From Tubiluchus corallicola (taxonomy: Eukaryota > Priapulida > Priapulimorpha > Priapulimorphida > Tubiluchidae), in the NCBI GenBank assembly GCA_030141605.1, contig JAQGDQ010000163.1, positions 248,001 through 312,000 of the forward strand: a DNA stretch of 64,000 bases, read 5' to 3'. Positions 26,121 to 39,314 of this stretch are shown piece by piece. The position numbers and the translations under genes were made by a program. Numbering within the stretch: position 1 is the first letter of the stretch; the number at the start of each line of letters is the position of its first letter. The notes under the pieces are model-generated. The model worked only from the letters and a program-made list of their open reading frames with translations. It searched no databases and was not told the DNA's origin.

Positions 26121-26475
26121 GTTTATTAAGTTACTTGCGTCTCGCACGGTGACATCCACTTGTGCCTATGTAGCCAAATAATGTGGACAGGGAGAAACAA
26201 AGAAAAAACAATGGTATTCAAGCAAAAAAGCAATGTGAATTTTACCAAGAACTGTGATCGAAGTATGCAGGTATTTAGCCTACAATTCTGAAAAAAAATC
26301 TATCTTCTAATTTCATACAAAAGTTATCAAAGGTTTTAAAGCTCAACTGGAAAGTTTTTGTTTTTAATTTGCGATAGCGACTTGGCAATATGGGCTGTAA
26401 CGGCAATAATATCAACTGGTATTCAATCTGTTTTATTTCTGGATTTCCGGAGATGACTCCTAGTACTAGTAGGTG

Positions 26476-26768
26476 ACAGGGCTGAGCATCAAACGTCGAA
26501 TTCGATTCGAACCTAAAAATATATACTCGAGTTATCATTTAGCTGCGATTCCTATGCACATTTTTTTAACTTCTTATTGGCGTTAATACTAAACAAAAAA
26601 TCAAGTAAATTGCAGGATATTTCTGAGACTGCCTTAGTCAACAGACATTTGAAAATTCATTTGAAATCTTTAAAACTGATTTCGAACTCGATTCAGATCC
26701 GAAAATAGTGAAATTCGGTTTGATTTGAGCTCGAAAGTCACAAATTCGATTCGAATTCGCTATCAAGT
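26476..26768. mobile_element. TTCGAAT-rich MITE, degraded copy
   Basis: Starts GGGCTGAGCATC followed by CGAATTCGATTCGAA, and ends in TTCGATTCGAATTCG. It resembles the copies at 30691 and 32169 but lacks a clean right terminus. Confidence 0.5.
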
Positions 26769-27399
26769 GGCTGACAAATTTGAGTTGTGGGAATAAAGTG
26801 ATCAAATGTCCTCTAATAACACATTCTACATCATTATTGAGTACTTGAGATCCCATGTACTGCCACCCATGAGAAATAATTTTTTCCAAAATTTAATAGA
26901 GTTCTGTGGGTCCTCCCAGGACATCTGCTAATAATGGAGCAAAATTAGAAGTTTATATACATACGCCCACAGTAGATTTCGAAAGTCGAAATCCATACCA
27001 CGCTGTGCCCATCTTGATCGCTGTGCCTGAAGAGGGCCAGTAAGCATCAATTCTATTCTTCGAATAATTTAAACCGTACTGTGCATTAAAAAAACCTTAT
27101 TTAGAGTAATTTTTATTAAACTTGTTAATCTAGCTAACATTGCTATTTATACAGCTTTTACTGCAATTTTATTGAATATACTATTGGTAAATCTATTTCC
27201 ATTCAAGCTATGACTGATTTTTCGTCGTTTAATCTACAGTTTACACCATTCCACTTTTAACAGACTTTTTCTGCCAGCAAAGTCAGAAAAGCCGATCCAA
27301 CAGTTTGCATTTGCGGGGTAATTAAACTATGATAACTATTAAACTGTTTAAATGTTGCATATGATCTGTTGTGTTAACTATCATCTATGTTACACTATC

Positions 27400-27600
27400 A
27401 TTTTACAATTATTGATACAAGTCTATTTTTTAATCACAGCTACAATTCCAATAACACAGTAGCTATAAATAGGGACTTAGGAGACATTTCAAACTGGTTT
27501 AAAAGTAAACAAGTTATCACTAAACCCAAAGAAAAAAAATTTATAATATTTAGATCAAGAAATAAAATTGTTTTCCAATTCATCTTCCTTTTAACCACTA
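27400..27600 (+). mobile_element. LINE reverse-transcriptase fragment (CR1/L2-like)
   Basis: The frame reads SLFFNHSYNSNNTVAINRDL then ISNWFKSKQVITKPKEKKF and IIFRSRN. This is the segment after the catalytic FADD motif in CR1/L2-type reverse transcriptases (pattern: L..I..WF..N.L..N..KT.F..F). The FADD motif itself is lost and no other domain is attached. Confidence 0.65.
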
Positions 27601-28833
27601 ATATTTCTGGTCTTTTGTTTGCCTAACCCTTTTCCACTTTAACTCTGCTAGAATGCACAAGGACCTCCTTAATCCTGGTACGAAAACGAAATATTGCTGG
27701 ACAGAAGAAAATCATTTTAATTACTCTAAATTTAAATTTATGTTGTATTGTCATCATACTTTTTCTCTTTACTGTTTAAATTTTCATTGGCTTCTACAGT
27801 CTTTATGAATGCATAATCTCTAAACCTGTTTTCACACCTAATGATTTCACCTGTAGTTTTGGTCACTTGGTTTTCTGCTTTTCAATATGACACTACTTCA
27901 CTGTTTATGTAGGCATTTCAGAATAAAATCTTAGAACTAAATTTCAAGTTTTTTGGTTTCTTCAAACCAATCGCTTTGCGCTATTATGTAAAATTGAGTG
28001 ATTTTTGGAAAAAAATTTAATAGTATTTTGTTTGATGTGATAGTAAATATTGAAGTACATTATATTACTCTTTGATCTCCCCCTTTTAACTCCATGGGTC
28101 GCCGCTGCAAGATTCAACCATTTCTTCTGGTTAATCACCATTTAGTTTCACCATTTTTACCAGTTTTATGTATTGCATTTTGTTTATCTTCTACATAACT
28201 TATTTGACAACTTTTCTTTTGTAAAAACCACGGTCTTTTTATTTATTTTGCTTCGGTGTTTTTCACGGTACCTTTTAATAATATAGTAAAAACTCCTCCA
28301 AAAAATTTGTTGAGTAGGCCTAAGTTTTAGAAAGCCCTTGTATTCCTTATATTTTTCTCTTTTTTTTGCCTTTTTGCTCACCTGGTGGAGAATTGTGGCA
28401 GTTTGAAATGCTGAGTATTTTCTTCTTTTTCATTGTTTTTGCAGGATTTTTCATCCATTGCCAACGTCTATTTTTAGCTAGTTATGTGAAATTTCCATCG
28501 GTGAACGTAATTGTTATAAATTATGCATGTGTTTTTGCAAAACCCGTTAACATGGTAGATCTGTAATTATTAACAGATGTAAGTAAGCAATCTAAACTCA
28601 TGTAATCATGCAAATATCTATTTTATTTCATTAGGAAAATTGGCATAATATACAAAATTGTTATATAAAATCAAGTACGTATATGATTAAAATGTTAGCT
28701 AAAACTGCTATAATAACAAAACCTTTTTGGCACTATTTATGCAAGCATCGGTGGCAAAAGCAACGCTATTAAGATAATTTTAAGGCACAATAAATTTACG
28801 CACAAAAAATATAACATAAAGGTGCCTGTATTC

Positions 28834-28929
28834 CAGAAATACCGCCTAGCCTACCTCGGTGAAGAGTATACATTACAGTGGCAGAAATACCGCCTAGCCT
28901 ACCTCGGTGAAGAGTATACATTACAGTGG
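28834..28929. repeat. Perfect 48-bp tandem duplication
   Basis: A 48-base unit beginning CAGAAATACCGCCTAGCCTA occurs twice in direct contact (28834-28881 and 28882-28929) with no mismatch, which implies recent origin. It lies just outside the MITE at 28980. Confidence 0.95.
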
Positions 28930-28979
28930 CAATGAAAACATAATTCACATGAAAACATTATTCATATTGCTTCTCAAAT

Positions 28980-29885
28980 GGTAAAAATGGCATAGGTAAA
29001 AATGGCTCAGGAAGAAATGGCAAAAATGGTAAGATAGGTAAAAATGGCACAAATCGAAAAGTGGGAAAAAATGGCACATGTTATTTTGATACAATTGATT
29101 TCTGTAATAAAACTAGAATTCTCTCAGTAGGAAGCAGATCTCTGCCAAAGCTGAACAATTTTAATCTTATTCATCTGATCTTTTATTCAGAAAACTGTAT
29201 TGGTATTATATAGACTAGCAAAGGACTCACGAAATATTTATTCATTAAATGGACTTATAATCAATAATGCACGAATGTTCCACATAGTGTTTATCTACCT
29301 CTTTCTCCATTAATTTTGGCGATGGTAACAGACTGATAAATATATATATATATATATATATACCAAGTCACTTTATAGGACTATACACATTTATAAGCAA
29401 ATGTATAAACAGCGTTACACAATTTTGCAAAGAGAATTTTTCGAAATGGAACCTGGAACTAACTTGCAATTGTGTGTTCTGGTGGAGATAATACAAAAGA
29501 TGTTTTTTGTACATGGTGTTTGGTCAAGCTTTGCGAAAAAAGAACTGGTGAAAAAATTCCCATTTCTGTACTCTACACCCGCTTTCTCCACCTTTCGTCA
29601 CAAAGTTTCATGGAAATCAATTAGATATTTTTTGCGTAATGGACTTACTGCCATAACAGACAAAAAACAAACAAACTATGTTGATGCATAACTTCTTTGG
29701 CAGGGGTAAAACAAGTAAAATAATTATCTCCCACTGTAACTCTAACCCTAAGCACATATATTGTTAAGTGTGCCATTTTTTCCTGTGTCATTTTTACCGT
29801 GCCACTTTTTCAGTGCCATTTTTTCCTGTGCCCTTTTACCTACTTTTCAATTTGTGCCATTTCTCCTGTGTCATTTTACTTACAT
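28980..29885. mobile_element. MITE with iterated GGTAAAAATGGCACA ends, copy 1
   Basis: The left about 110 bases are iterations of GGTAAAAATGGCACA-like units. The right about 115 bases are the same motif inverted (TGTGCCATTTTTACC). The interior shares long stretches with copy 2 (32466-34212), for example 'catttataagcaaa' near 29390 and 'gtttcatggaaatcaa' near 29610. A (TA)n tract sits at 29340-29362. There is no transposase frame; the 96-residue interior frame shows no recognisable family. Confidence 0.75.
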
Positions 29886-30690
29886 TCTTCTCAAACATAA
29901 TACCTTCACAGACAAAAGATTCATTGACTGAAAATTTCCTATCATTAAGACCTCACTATCTGGAAAAGTGATTCATCTATAAACGGGACTACATCTACAT
30001 TTCCAAAATACAGTTTTATAATTTGCTCACAAACAATTTGAGAAAAGCCAAGAAAATATCAACTAATTTAGCCACTAAAAACAAATTAGTAATATGCTTG
30101 TACAAGTGTTACACGTGGACAATGCTTGCGTAACATCACATGACATTGCAATCTGCGCAAAGAAGACTAGACCAGCTCACATGGAAGGTGATTCTGTATT
30201 CCATTCTTGTAACAGCAGCATCTGATTCCCGCAAGGCTACTGAACAGTGAGCAATATGAGATAACCTATTTTTTCCAAAGCCCTAGCGCATCACCTATTG
30301 TGTGTGCTAGTGTCTTTGCTGTGCCTGAAAATGCATCGGCTATTCAAGTCAATAAAGTCATTTTAGGACTTTATAAATCTACTAACTACAGTAGGCCTAT
30401 GCTGTTGTTGCTGGGTCGATCAAGTATGAGGAATGTGCTATAGCATTATAATTATGTCAGCTGTAGGACATTCAATGGCCGTCAATGCTGCATTTTTCCT
30501 ACCAGCACATGTTAATTAGGCTTACAATCTGCTATTCTTGCTACACAGAATTAAACAAAAGACTTACTCATAAATACTCAAAGAATTACCCAGTAGACTA
30601 CTCAAAATAGCAGTTGTTCCACTGTTAAAACATTTTTATCCTACTGACTTTGTACACCTATATCTAAAGACAATTTGAACTGATCTACAG

Positions 30691-31036
30691 TAGGGGTGAG
30701 CATTCTCTACCAGAAATCGAATTCGAATCGAATCAAGTATGTGATATCAAACCGAATTTCAGTATTTCGAATTCTAATCTTTGAAATGTTTTCATACCCT
30801 CAGTAAAGAGCGACTTTACAAAGATGATGCATAGACCCTATTACTCGATTTTGTTCTGCAACGAAATCACTAATAGTTAGTTTGAAAATTGCACACAGAA
30901 ATCGCTACTAAATTGTGCTAATTGCGTGATATCTAAAACGTTTTAATGACAAAACAACGTGTGTGGTTGAAGTGCTGAATTATTCGAATTAAAAAACTCG
31001 TTAGAATCGAATTCGAACGTTCGATGCACATCCCTA
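30691..31036. mobile_element. hAT-like TTCGAAT-rich MITE
   Basis: Left end TAGGGGTGAGCATT; right end, read on the other strand, TAGGGATGTGCATCGAACG. Between them lie runs of GAATTCGAATCGAA. Termini of this type (TAGGG.TG.GCAT) are common in hAT-derived MITEs. Target duplication is not clear. It lies just past the 3' end of STING-B. Confidence 0.65.
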
Positions 31037-31147
31037 GTCTGCAATAACAGTTAGAAATGATGAAGAACCAAGCTTTTGATACTGAGTGTGTAACATTAAC
31101 AGTTGCTTGCAAAATTCTATACAAAGCATTATGGCAAAACGAAATTA

Positions 31148-34100
31148 CTAATTACCTGATTCAGGGTCAGAGGAGTCCGAGGAGTCAGGAAAGTATACAA
31201 TTTTCCAATGAGGTGACCTTATGTGAGGCACTTCTAATAGTGTTTTTAGTTCTTGTCCGAACTCCTTCATGTGTTCTCGCTTCTGTTCGGGACCAATAGA
31301 TTGCAATTCAGTAAACAGGAGAATATTTGCTGGATATTCAGCCAGGACACGATAATCCTAAAAAGTATTTAGTAAATCAGTGAAAAGTGACCTGCTTTAC
31401 AAATTTATCCCACAGAACTAGAAGAATAAATTTTTCGCAGTTTATGGAAACACTCTTACTGTAGTTGGTAATCACTAATTACCCAATTTTAATACAGAAC
31501 CTTCATTTAGGTTTATACTTTTAATTTCTAGCTTTTCTTTCAGTTCTTGGAGTGAAATAATGGTTGTAGCACTTTAATTAGCGAAAATTAATTTCATTAT
31601 CTTTGTGAAGTAAACCACAATGATTTATTAACGTCTGGCATTCACAGTCATGATCTGATTGTCAGTCAATATTTATGTTTGAAAATTCAACGATCATTTC
31701 GTTAAAAATTAATAAAAAATACACTTTTTGCGAGCATCAACTTTACTTAATTTTAAGTATTTGTGAGCTAAAAAACCTTGATCCCTGCACTTTAGAAGTA
31801 GACAAGTAGTTATAGTTTGTTTATCACTCTCACCTTGCAATCGTACGAAAATTGATAAACTGTCCGGCAGCCATATTCCCTTTCACGTCCGCCTCGCTTT
31901 AACTTTTTACTTGGTGATTTGTCAACTGCTTTTAGACTTCCATCTACTTTACTTAAGTCAGAGAAAACATTTGCATTCTCGGGAAGAATCATAATGAATT
32001 CAGTGCGAATTTCACAATTTATGGGCTCCTTTTTGAGTTTTTCTTTATACTCATCTAAGTTGTCTTTTGTGAAACCATCTGAATAAAACAGTTTGTTACG
32101 AGATTTATGGGAAAACATACTGTCAAATAAACGAAAAACTGTAAATTTTGTTGTCTTTCCGCTGTAGTTAGGGGGTGTGCATTTTCTATCAGAAAGCGAA
32201 TTCCAATTCCGATTCTGAATCGAATTCGCATTCAGTTTTAAAGAGTTTCGAATCACTAATAAAAAGCAATCCCACGCACATTGCTTGGCTTTGTTCTGCA
32301 GTAAAAACACTAAAATTTGTTTAAGAATTGTGCATAAAAATCGCATCCAAAATTTGCTAATTGCAAGATGTTTCAAACCATTTTAATGACAAAGAAATTT
32401 TGTAGTTAAACTGGTCAGTTATTCGAATCCACAATTTTAGCTTTGAATTCAATTCGAACTGAAAGGTGGCTGGTAAAAATGACGCAGGTAAAAGTAGCAC
32501 ATGAAATAATTGCACAGGAAAAACTGCCACCAATGGAAAAGTAGGTAAAAATGGCACAGGTAAATATGGCACAAATGGAAAAGTAGAAAAAATGGCAAAT
32601 CTGTTATACTGCACAATTGATTTCTATTGATACGTGTACGTATACAACTGATGCCAAGTCACCTTATAAGGTTATGCACATTAATAAGCAAAAGGTATAG
32701 ACAGTGATATATACACAGTTTTACAAGCGAGACTCTCGAAACTGAACCGGTAGTATGTAGAAGTCTACGAGGAGACAAAAAAGTACTAAATGTGATGTCC
32801 GATACGTCAGTCTAGAATATAAGAACTACCGAACAGCATTGCAACCCATTTTAATATCGCTGACTTTGTATTCTCGTATGATTTTTGTGTAGGACCCGTA
32901 CTTAGGCTGCATTAATAGCTTAATTTAGTTAATTGCTTATGTTAATTGAATGAGTCATTAGTTAATTTATTTACTATAACAGAGCAAGTTGTAAGTGAAG
33001 ATATATGAGCATACATCTAGTTAGCTCTGGGAAGGGTCCCACCTCATACCTGTCCTAAATCTCCTTTACAAGCAGGCAAGTGATTGGTTATACACTCAAC
33101 TGAACAGGCTAGCTAGCCAGTAAACCGTCGTGTTAAAGGACAAGGTCATCCAGTTTTACTTGTTCTAGGAATTGAAACCAGGTTCAACACTGTTTGTCGA
33201 ACGTGCTAAGCCAGTGAAGTGGTCCAATATGGCTTACGATTAACCGCTATTAACAATTGAAGTAAAGACTTAATTATTATGGCAACAGAAAGTGATTAAA
33301 GGGCAATGACACACCAAAGGGTTAGGTGTTCGAGCCGCAAGACTCCACGAGGTTCACATAACAGGTTAGTCACGTTATTCCAGCTTCCAGAGTGATGGAG
33401 AACGTCAAGTGTTGTAATCCGACAGCTCCCGACTGCAGTCACTACAAGTGACAAGTATACTTCTTACATCCTTCTCCCTCACCTGAGTTGGACAAATTAG
33501 TCTTCTGTTTACCTTAGGTTATCTAGAAACATTGTTTATAACTATAACAACTTTGTTGTTATTTTGAATGAAAATGAATTGTTTTTAATTCTTATTATAG
33601 CATTAAAATAAGAATTTATCGGCAATATTAAAAACAGTTTCGTTTGCTTCTATTTGGAGTACATGTCTGTGAATTATGCTTAAATGGAAAGATTCACTGC
33701 ACCAATGTGTCAGCACGTATCAGAAATTACTAGAAATAAAGTGTTTGTGGTGTCTTAATGTTACGTCCGACGCACATAACTCCGGACGTTGCCTACACAA
33801 TAATCTCATTTATTGTATACGAGACGACCCCATATAACAAGTGATGTCCCACATATAACACTAAACATCTCTCTGGACCTCCGTGAAGTGCTTCACTAAT
33901 GTTTTTTGTAAGTGGTGTTCGGTCAAGTTTTGCGAAAAAGGGACCGGTGAAAAGATTCCCATCCACCCGCCTTCTCCACTGAGTTTCATGGAAATCTATT
34001 ACGTAGTTGTTGTGCAATGGGCTTACTGCAGTAACAGATCAAAAACAACTGAACAAACAGACAAACAAACAAACTGTGTTGAAGCATAATTTCCTTGGCG

Positions 34101-34817
34101 GAGGTAAAAATAACTAAAATAATTATCTCCATGGTAATCCTAACCCAAAATTCATATTTTACTAACTGTGCCATTTTTAGCGTGCCGTATTTCCTGTGCC
34201 TTTTTACCTACACTCCATCTAAAGAACTTGTTTGAATTTCGATTCATATGTGTGTGTGTGTACATGCGTGCGTGTGTGTGTGTAGCTGTGTGCAAACAAT
34301 AACGGAGATAAAACATGCTGCTGCAAGTTGAAACGAAAATTTGTGAGATTTAAGACAATTTCAAAATCTAAAAATTTCATGCGTTATATTTGCTTGCTTG
34401 ATCGAAAATGGCATTTGTGAACTGATCTTGATTAATCCAAATTTTACATAATTTTGTAAAATTAATCTGATTGATGAAGTTATAGAATTCCTTGGACAAC
34501 TTGGAAAAATCGTAGCAGCATATGAAGTATACATATCCATTTTTGTATACTTGTGTTCACTATATGTACACTATATGTATACTATATGTATATCCATTGC
34601 ATATCCATTTTGTATTCATACAGGGTAGGCTGAGAAAAATGACATAGGAATACAACGAACTCTTGTATTTTTTATACGCAATTACAACACTTTTCTTTAA
34701 CAGCTGTGCCTTCTTGTACTCACCTCTTAATACAATATTTAGAAAACCATAGAAGTATGACAAGGCCATTGCTAATCCCACTTTACCATGTTCTTTCAAC
34801 TTTTCCGCAACACTACT
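31148..34817 (-). CDS. STING: STING ligand-binding domain, diverged copy (STING-B), 5' end not found
   Basis: Three minus-strand exons: 34724-34817, 31834-32078, 31156-31357, the last ending at a donor or running to a TAG at 31148-31150. Phases agree (1, then 0), giving about 182 residues. KVGLAMALSYFYGFLNIVL aligns with human STING HGLAWSYYIGYLRLIL; FIMILPENANVFSDL aligns with YILLPLDCGVPDNL; RGGREREYGCRTVYQF aligns with the lid DRVYSNSIYEL, keeping the Arg and Tyr equivalent to R238 and Y240; EYPANILLFTEL aligns with EYATPLQTLFAM. The equivalent of Y167 is Phe. Exon borders fall where they do in STING-A, so the two are paralogues. The first exon opens at a splice acceptor in phase 0; no upstream exon or start could be found in 34818-37270. 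It may be a partial gene, or be served by exons I missed. Confidence 0.75.
32169..32465. mobile_element. hAT-like TTCGAAT-rich MITE inside STING-B intron
   Basis: Starts TAGGGGGTGTGCATT, followed by GAATTCCAATTCCGATTCTG, and ends around TTCAATTCGAACTG. It shares the interior with the copy at 30691, for example 'ttctgca', 'attgcaagatgtttcaaacc' against 'attgcgtgatatctaaaacg', and 'ttttaatgacaaa'. Its right terminus is replaced by the MITE beginning at 32466. Confidence 0.6.
32466..34212. mobile_element. MITE with iterated GGTAAAAATGGCACA ends, copy 2
   Basis: The left about 140 bases carry GGTAAAAATGGCACAGG units and the right about 50 bases the inverted motif. The interior matches copy 1 before 32785 and after 33866. 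The middle is an inserted LTR (32791-33860). Without it this copy would be about 670 bases. It lies in the large STING-B intron. Confidence 0.7.
32791..33860. mobile_element. Solo LTR, 1070 bp, with 5-bp target duplication
   Basis: The insert begins TGTGATGTCC and ends TATAACA, the TG..CA ends of an LTR. It is flanked on both sides by CTAAA (32786-32790 and 33861-33865). It splits the otherwise continuous interior of a MITE. Inside are a TATA-like ATATAA near 32818 and AATAAA at 33735-33740, as expected for promoter and poly(A) signals. No coding region or second LTR is present, so it is most simply a solo LTR left by recombination. Confidence 0.8.
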
Positions 34818-35399
34818 CTGAAAGAGTAGTAAAACTTTAGCAAAATTAACCAGAGGAAATAGAATAACTAATACGTGTCTCTGTAATAGATCTGTCGACC
34901 ATTAAAAGTTCGTGCTCATGTAGTAATGGACTGCCTATTATAAGAGGCTAGCAACCCTGTAAATTTATTTCATTTTGTTGTTGTAGTTGTCATACAAATT
35001 AGCAAGTTAACAGCATAACTCTAATGTTAACATACAACATTCTTGCAAGACTACATAAACCAATTTCTCTAACATATTAATATAATAATACAAACAATAA
35101 ACGTGGTTCTTGAAATAACCCAGGTTGCTACTGAATTACTGAAAAGACCTTTTATGTGTAATAAAAGGTTTTATCATTACGTTTTATGTGTAAATAATAG
35201 CAATAATTATCTTGCACATAATAATACGGTTATGTGCAAGCAGTTCATACACACCCTTTCTTCACCTTTACGTTTTGCGTCTTTCCTGCACACGCCATGT
35301 TCTTTGCTTTCATCGTCTGTGTATATGTAGAATTCTTTCAGTATATTTAATTGTATTTAAATACTAACTAGTTTTGATTATATCAGTTTATTGTTTATT

Positions 35400-35610
35400 C
35401 ATCCATCTTATTAATAGCGAGTACAGTAGTAAATATAAGGATGGCTGACTCGATAACTTACGTTCATTCGCCATACATTCACCTTAACATAGTAATGAAA
35501 ATTAATATTATTATTATTGTTATATTTTGTTTCAATTGTTTTTACATTGTACTAATATTTCTTTTTACTAACAGGTGAAAAATAAGCAAATTCTAATTCT
35601 AATTCTTTCA
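35400..35610 (+). mobile_element. LINE 3'-end fragment with (AATTCT)n tail
   Basis: The segment AAGGATGGCTGACTCGATAACTTACG near 35440 resembles the 3' UTR of the LINE at 50351-52133 (AAGGGTGGCTGACTTGATAACCTACG near 52005). It ends in TTCTAATTCTAATTC, a short tandem tail typical of L2/CR1 elements. Only the extreme 3' end is present. Confidence 0.65.
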
Positions 35611-35639
35611 GCTGTGATAATACTCATCATTAAATGCCA

Positions 35640-35710
35640 GTTCTGTGGCTCAGTGGTAGGATTCCAGCACTTTATGGGAGCGATTTTTTTGATGCTCACT
35701 CTAAACGGTA
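35640..35710 (+). repeat. Possible tRNA-like SINE piece
   Basis: TGGCTCAGTGG at 35646-35656 fits an A box, but no clear B box follows. It begins about 30 bases after the LINE tail at 35610, so it could be a separate insertion. Confidence 0.25.
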
Positions 35711-37274
35711 TCACGTGCAAACGTTGGTTGTTTGTGTGATGAGGGGGCAATCTTAAATCTATCCGAGACACTGCTTCTCTTCTGGTTCTTTCGCTCCTCT
35801 TTTGATAATGAGCTGGACTGGCCACGTCACATTGAGGAGGCCCTCCTTATAGTGCTTTCCAGCTTGTCGAAATGTACAAAAAATGTTCATATGCAAATTG
35901 CAGTGACATTTGTCAATACCACATTTTGTGTTTAGTAGATTACCATAATATTGAATAATGGTAATATTATGTACTATGCTTAGGAAACATTAACATATTA
36001 AATTATATTGTGTTTGACTTGATGTCTTGCTATTCGAATACTTGTACAGGAAACTGAACACCTTAAATTCATCCTAAGAATTTTTTTATCACGTTTTTAT
36101 CTGGAAATTTTATCCAGAAATTTACCAAGTGCAAAATGCATTGGCTAAAGTCTCAGTACATAAACAGCTTAATTTTTTACACACATCGGCAAACTGCACG
36201 GCATTTAAATGAAAACAGGATGATTTTTTTATACTGTACCTCACTTTGAAGCACAGCAGAAAGTATACATTTTACCGTACGTATATTATTGGCACCTATA
36301 TTAATGCCAAAGCATTTCTTGTAATTAAATAAGAGGTTAAAAATTTAATTAATGGAGTGATTAACTAATGATTGGTGATTACATCACAATTGAATATATT
36401 TTTTCATGGGCGTGTTTGCAAAATTGAAAATTGAAGTATTGTGCTACTGTATAACATTGACTTATACAAAAACTCCATAAATTTTAAGTTTAAAGTTTAA
36501 ATGTCAAGTTTAAAGCTAAGCTCACGCATGAGCTCTCGAACGTATGTGCTACGTCTCAACTGAACTCATTTGAACCCGGAGGTACTAGCGAATGTCAAAA
36601 TGCATGTAACAGCGAAGAACTAGCTGTGTGAATGCAAAATTACCATTCTTGCACGTACGCTTAATTGTTCTTTAGGTAAATCATTATTGGAAAAATAGTA
36701 TGTTCACTTTTAATATTTTATATCATATACTGTTTTGAGCTATAATAGTTTATAGGTCAAATTTAATGTAAAAGCAAGCTTTCTTTAATTAAAAGGCTAA
36801 CTGTAACTTAACATTTGACTAACTGCACTTTTCATCAAAACATTTTGTTCTATTTTCCTCGTGAAACTTCGGAAAATTGTTAGCTTCGATACCGTATCGT
36901 TTATGTGACGCTTCTTTTGTAAACAATGCTGCACTGCGAAATGTGACACATGACAAACGCAAGTGATGGCATAACTAAGGAGTTCCTAGCGTCATCTAAT
37001 GAATAAAACACGCGAAATCAAATGCAGGCTTTGTACGGAAATGACAGCTTTACACCCGACTAGACCACCAAGAAACAGTTAAAAGTATCAGAAAATCTTA
37101 GTTAAAGCATTTTCTTTCTGTTTTTATGTAAAACTAAAAGTTTATAAAGTAAACTGTACAGGACCCGCAGAAAAATTCACTACTAAAGCTGCTAAAATCT
37201 ACCTCTTTAAAAGTTACTTTACATACTGGTCCTACTACAACTACTTACATTACATAGGCATCAATTTTTGAATG

Positions 37275-39014
<1,740 letters not shown>

Positions 39015-39314
39015 TTAGTGACTACTAATAAAGTTAAAATTAAAATTATTATGATATGTGCACAAAAATGATAGCAGGTGCGACAGATCAACAGTCTCCT
39101 TTGTGCGAAAGGCAGAGATAAACTGATTGTTTACAGAATCAAAACCTATTATAATAGTAACTTCGTGCAGGCCTATTATATGCTGTTGATGAGCACCCTC
39201 TACATTTCTACTGAATGCCCTCTAGTATACTTTTATAATGATGCACTTGATAAATGTTGAGACTGTGAGAGAGTCCACAGATTGCTACACTACAAACTAA
39301 ATAAATTATATTAT

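Noticed and set aside
28980-29100. CRISPR-like array (regular short repeats)
   Set aside because: Repeats are imperfect, lack unique spacers, and are mirrored at the other end of a transposable element in an animal genome.
31810-32376. 188-codon minus frame taken as one exon of STING-B
   Set aside because: Only 31834-32078 aligns with STING; the upstream part reads through the MITE at 32169 and the phase agrees with an acceptor at 32079.
35568-35825. 85-codon minus frame upstream of STING-B, considered as its missing first exon
   Set aside because: Overlaps the LINE tail and tRNA-like sequence, shows no STING or HEPN similarity, and has no suitable donor.
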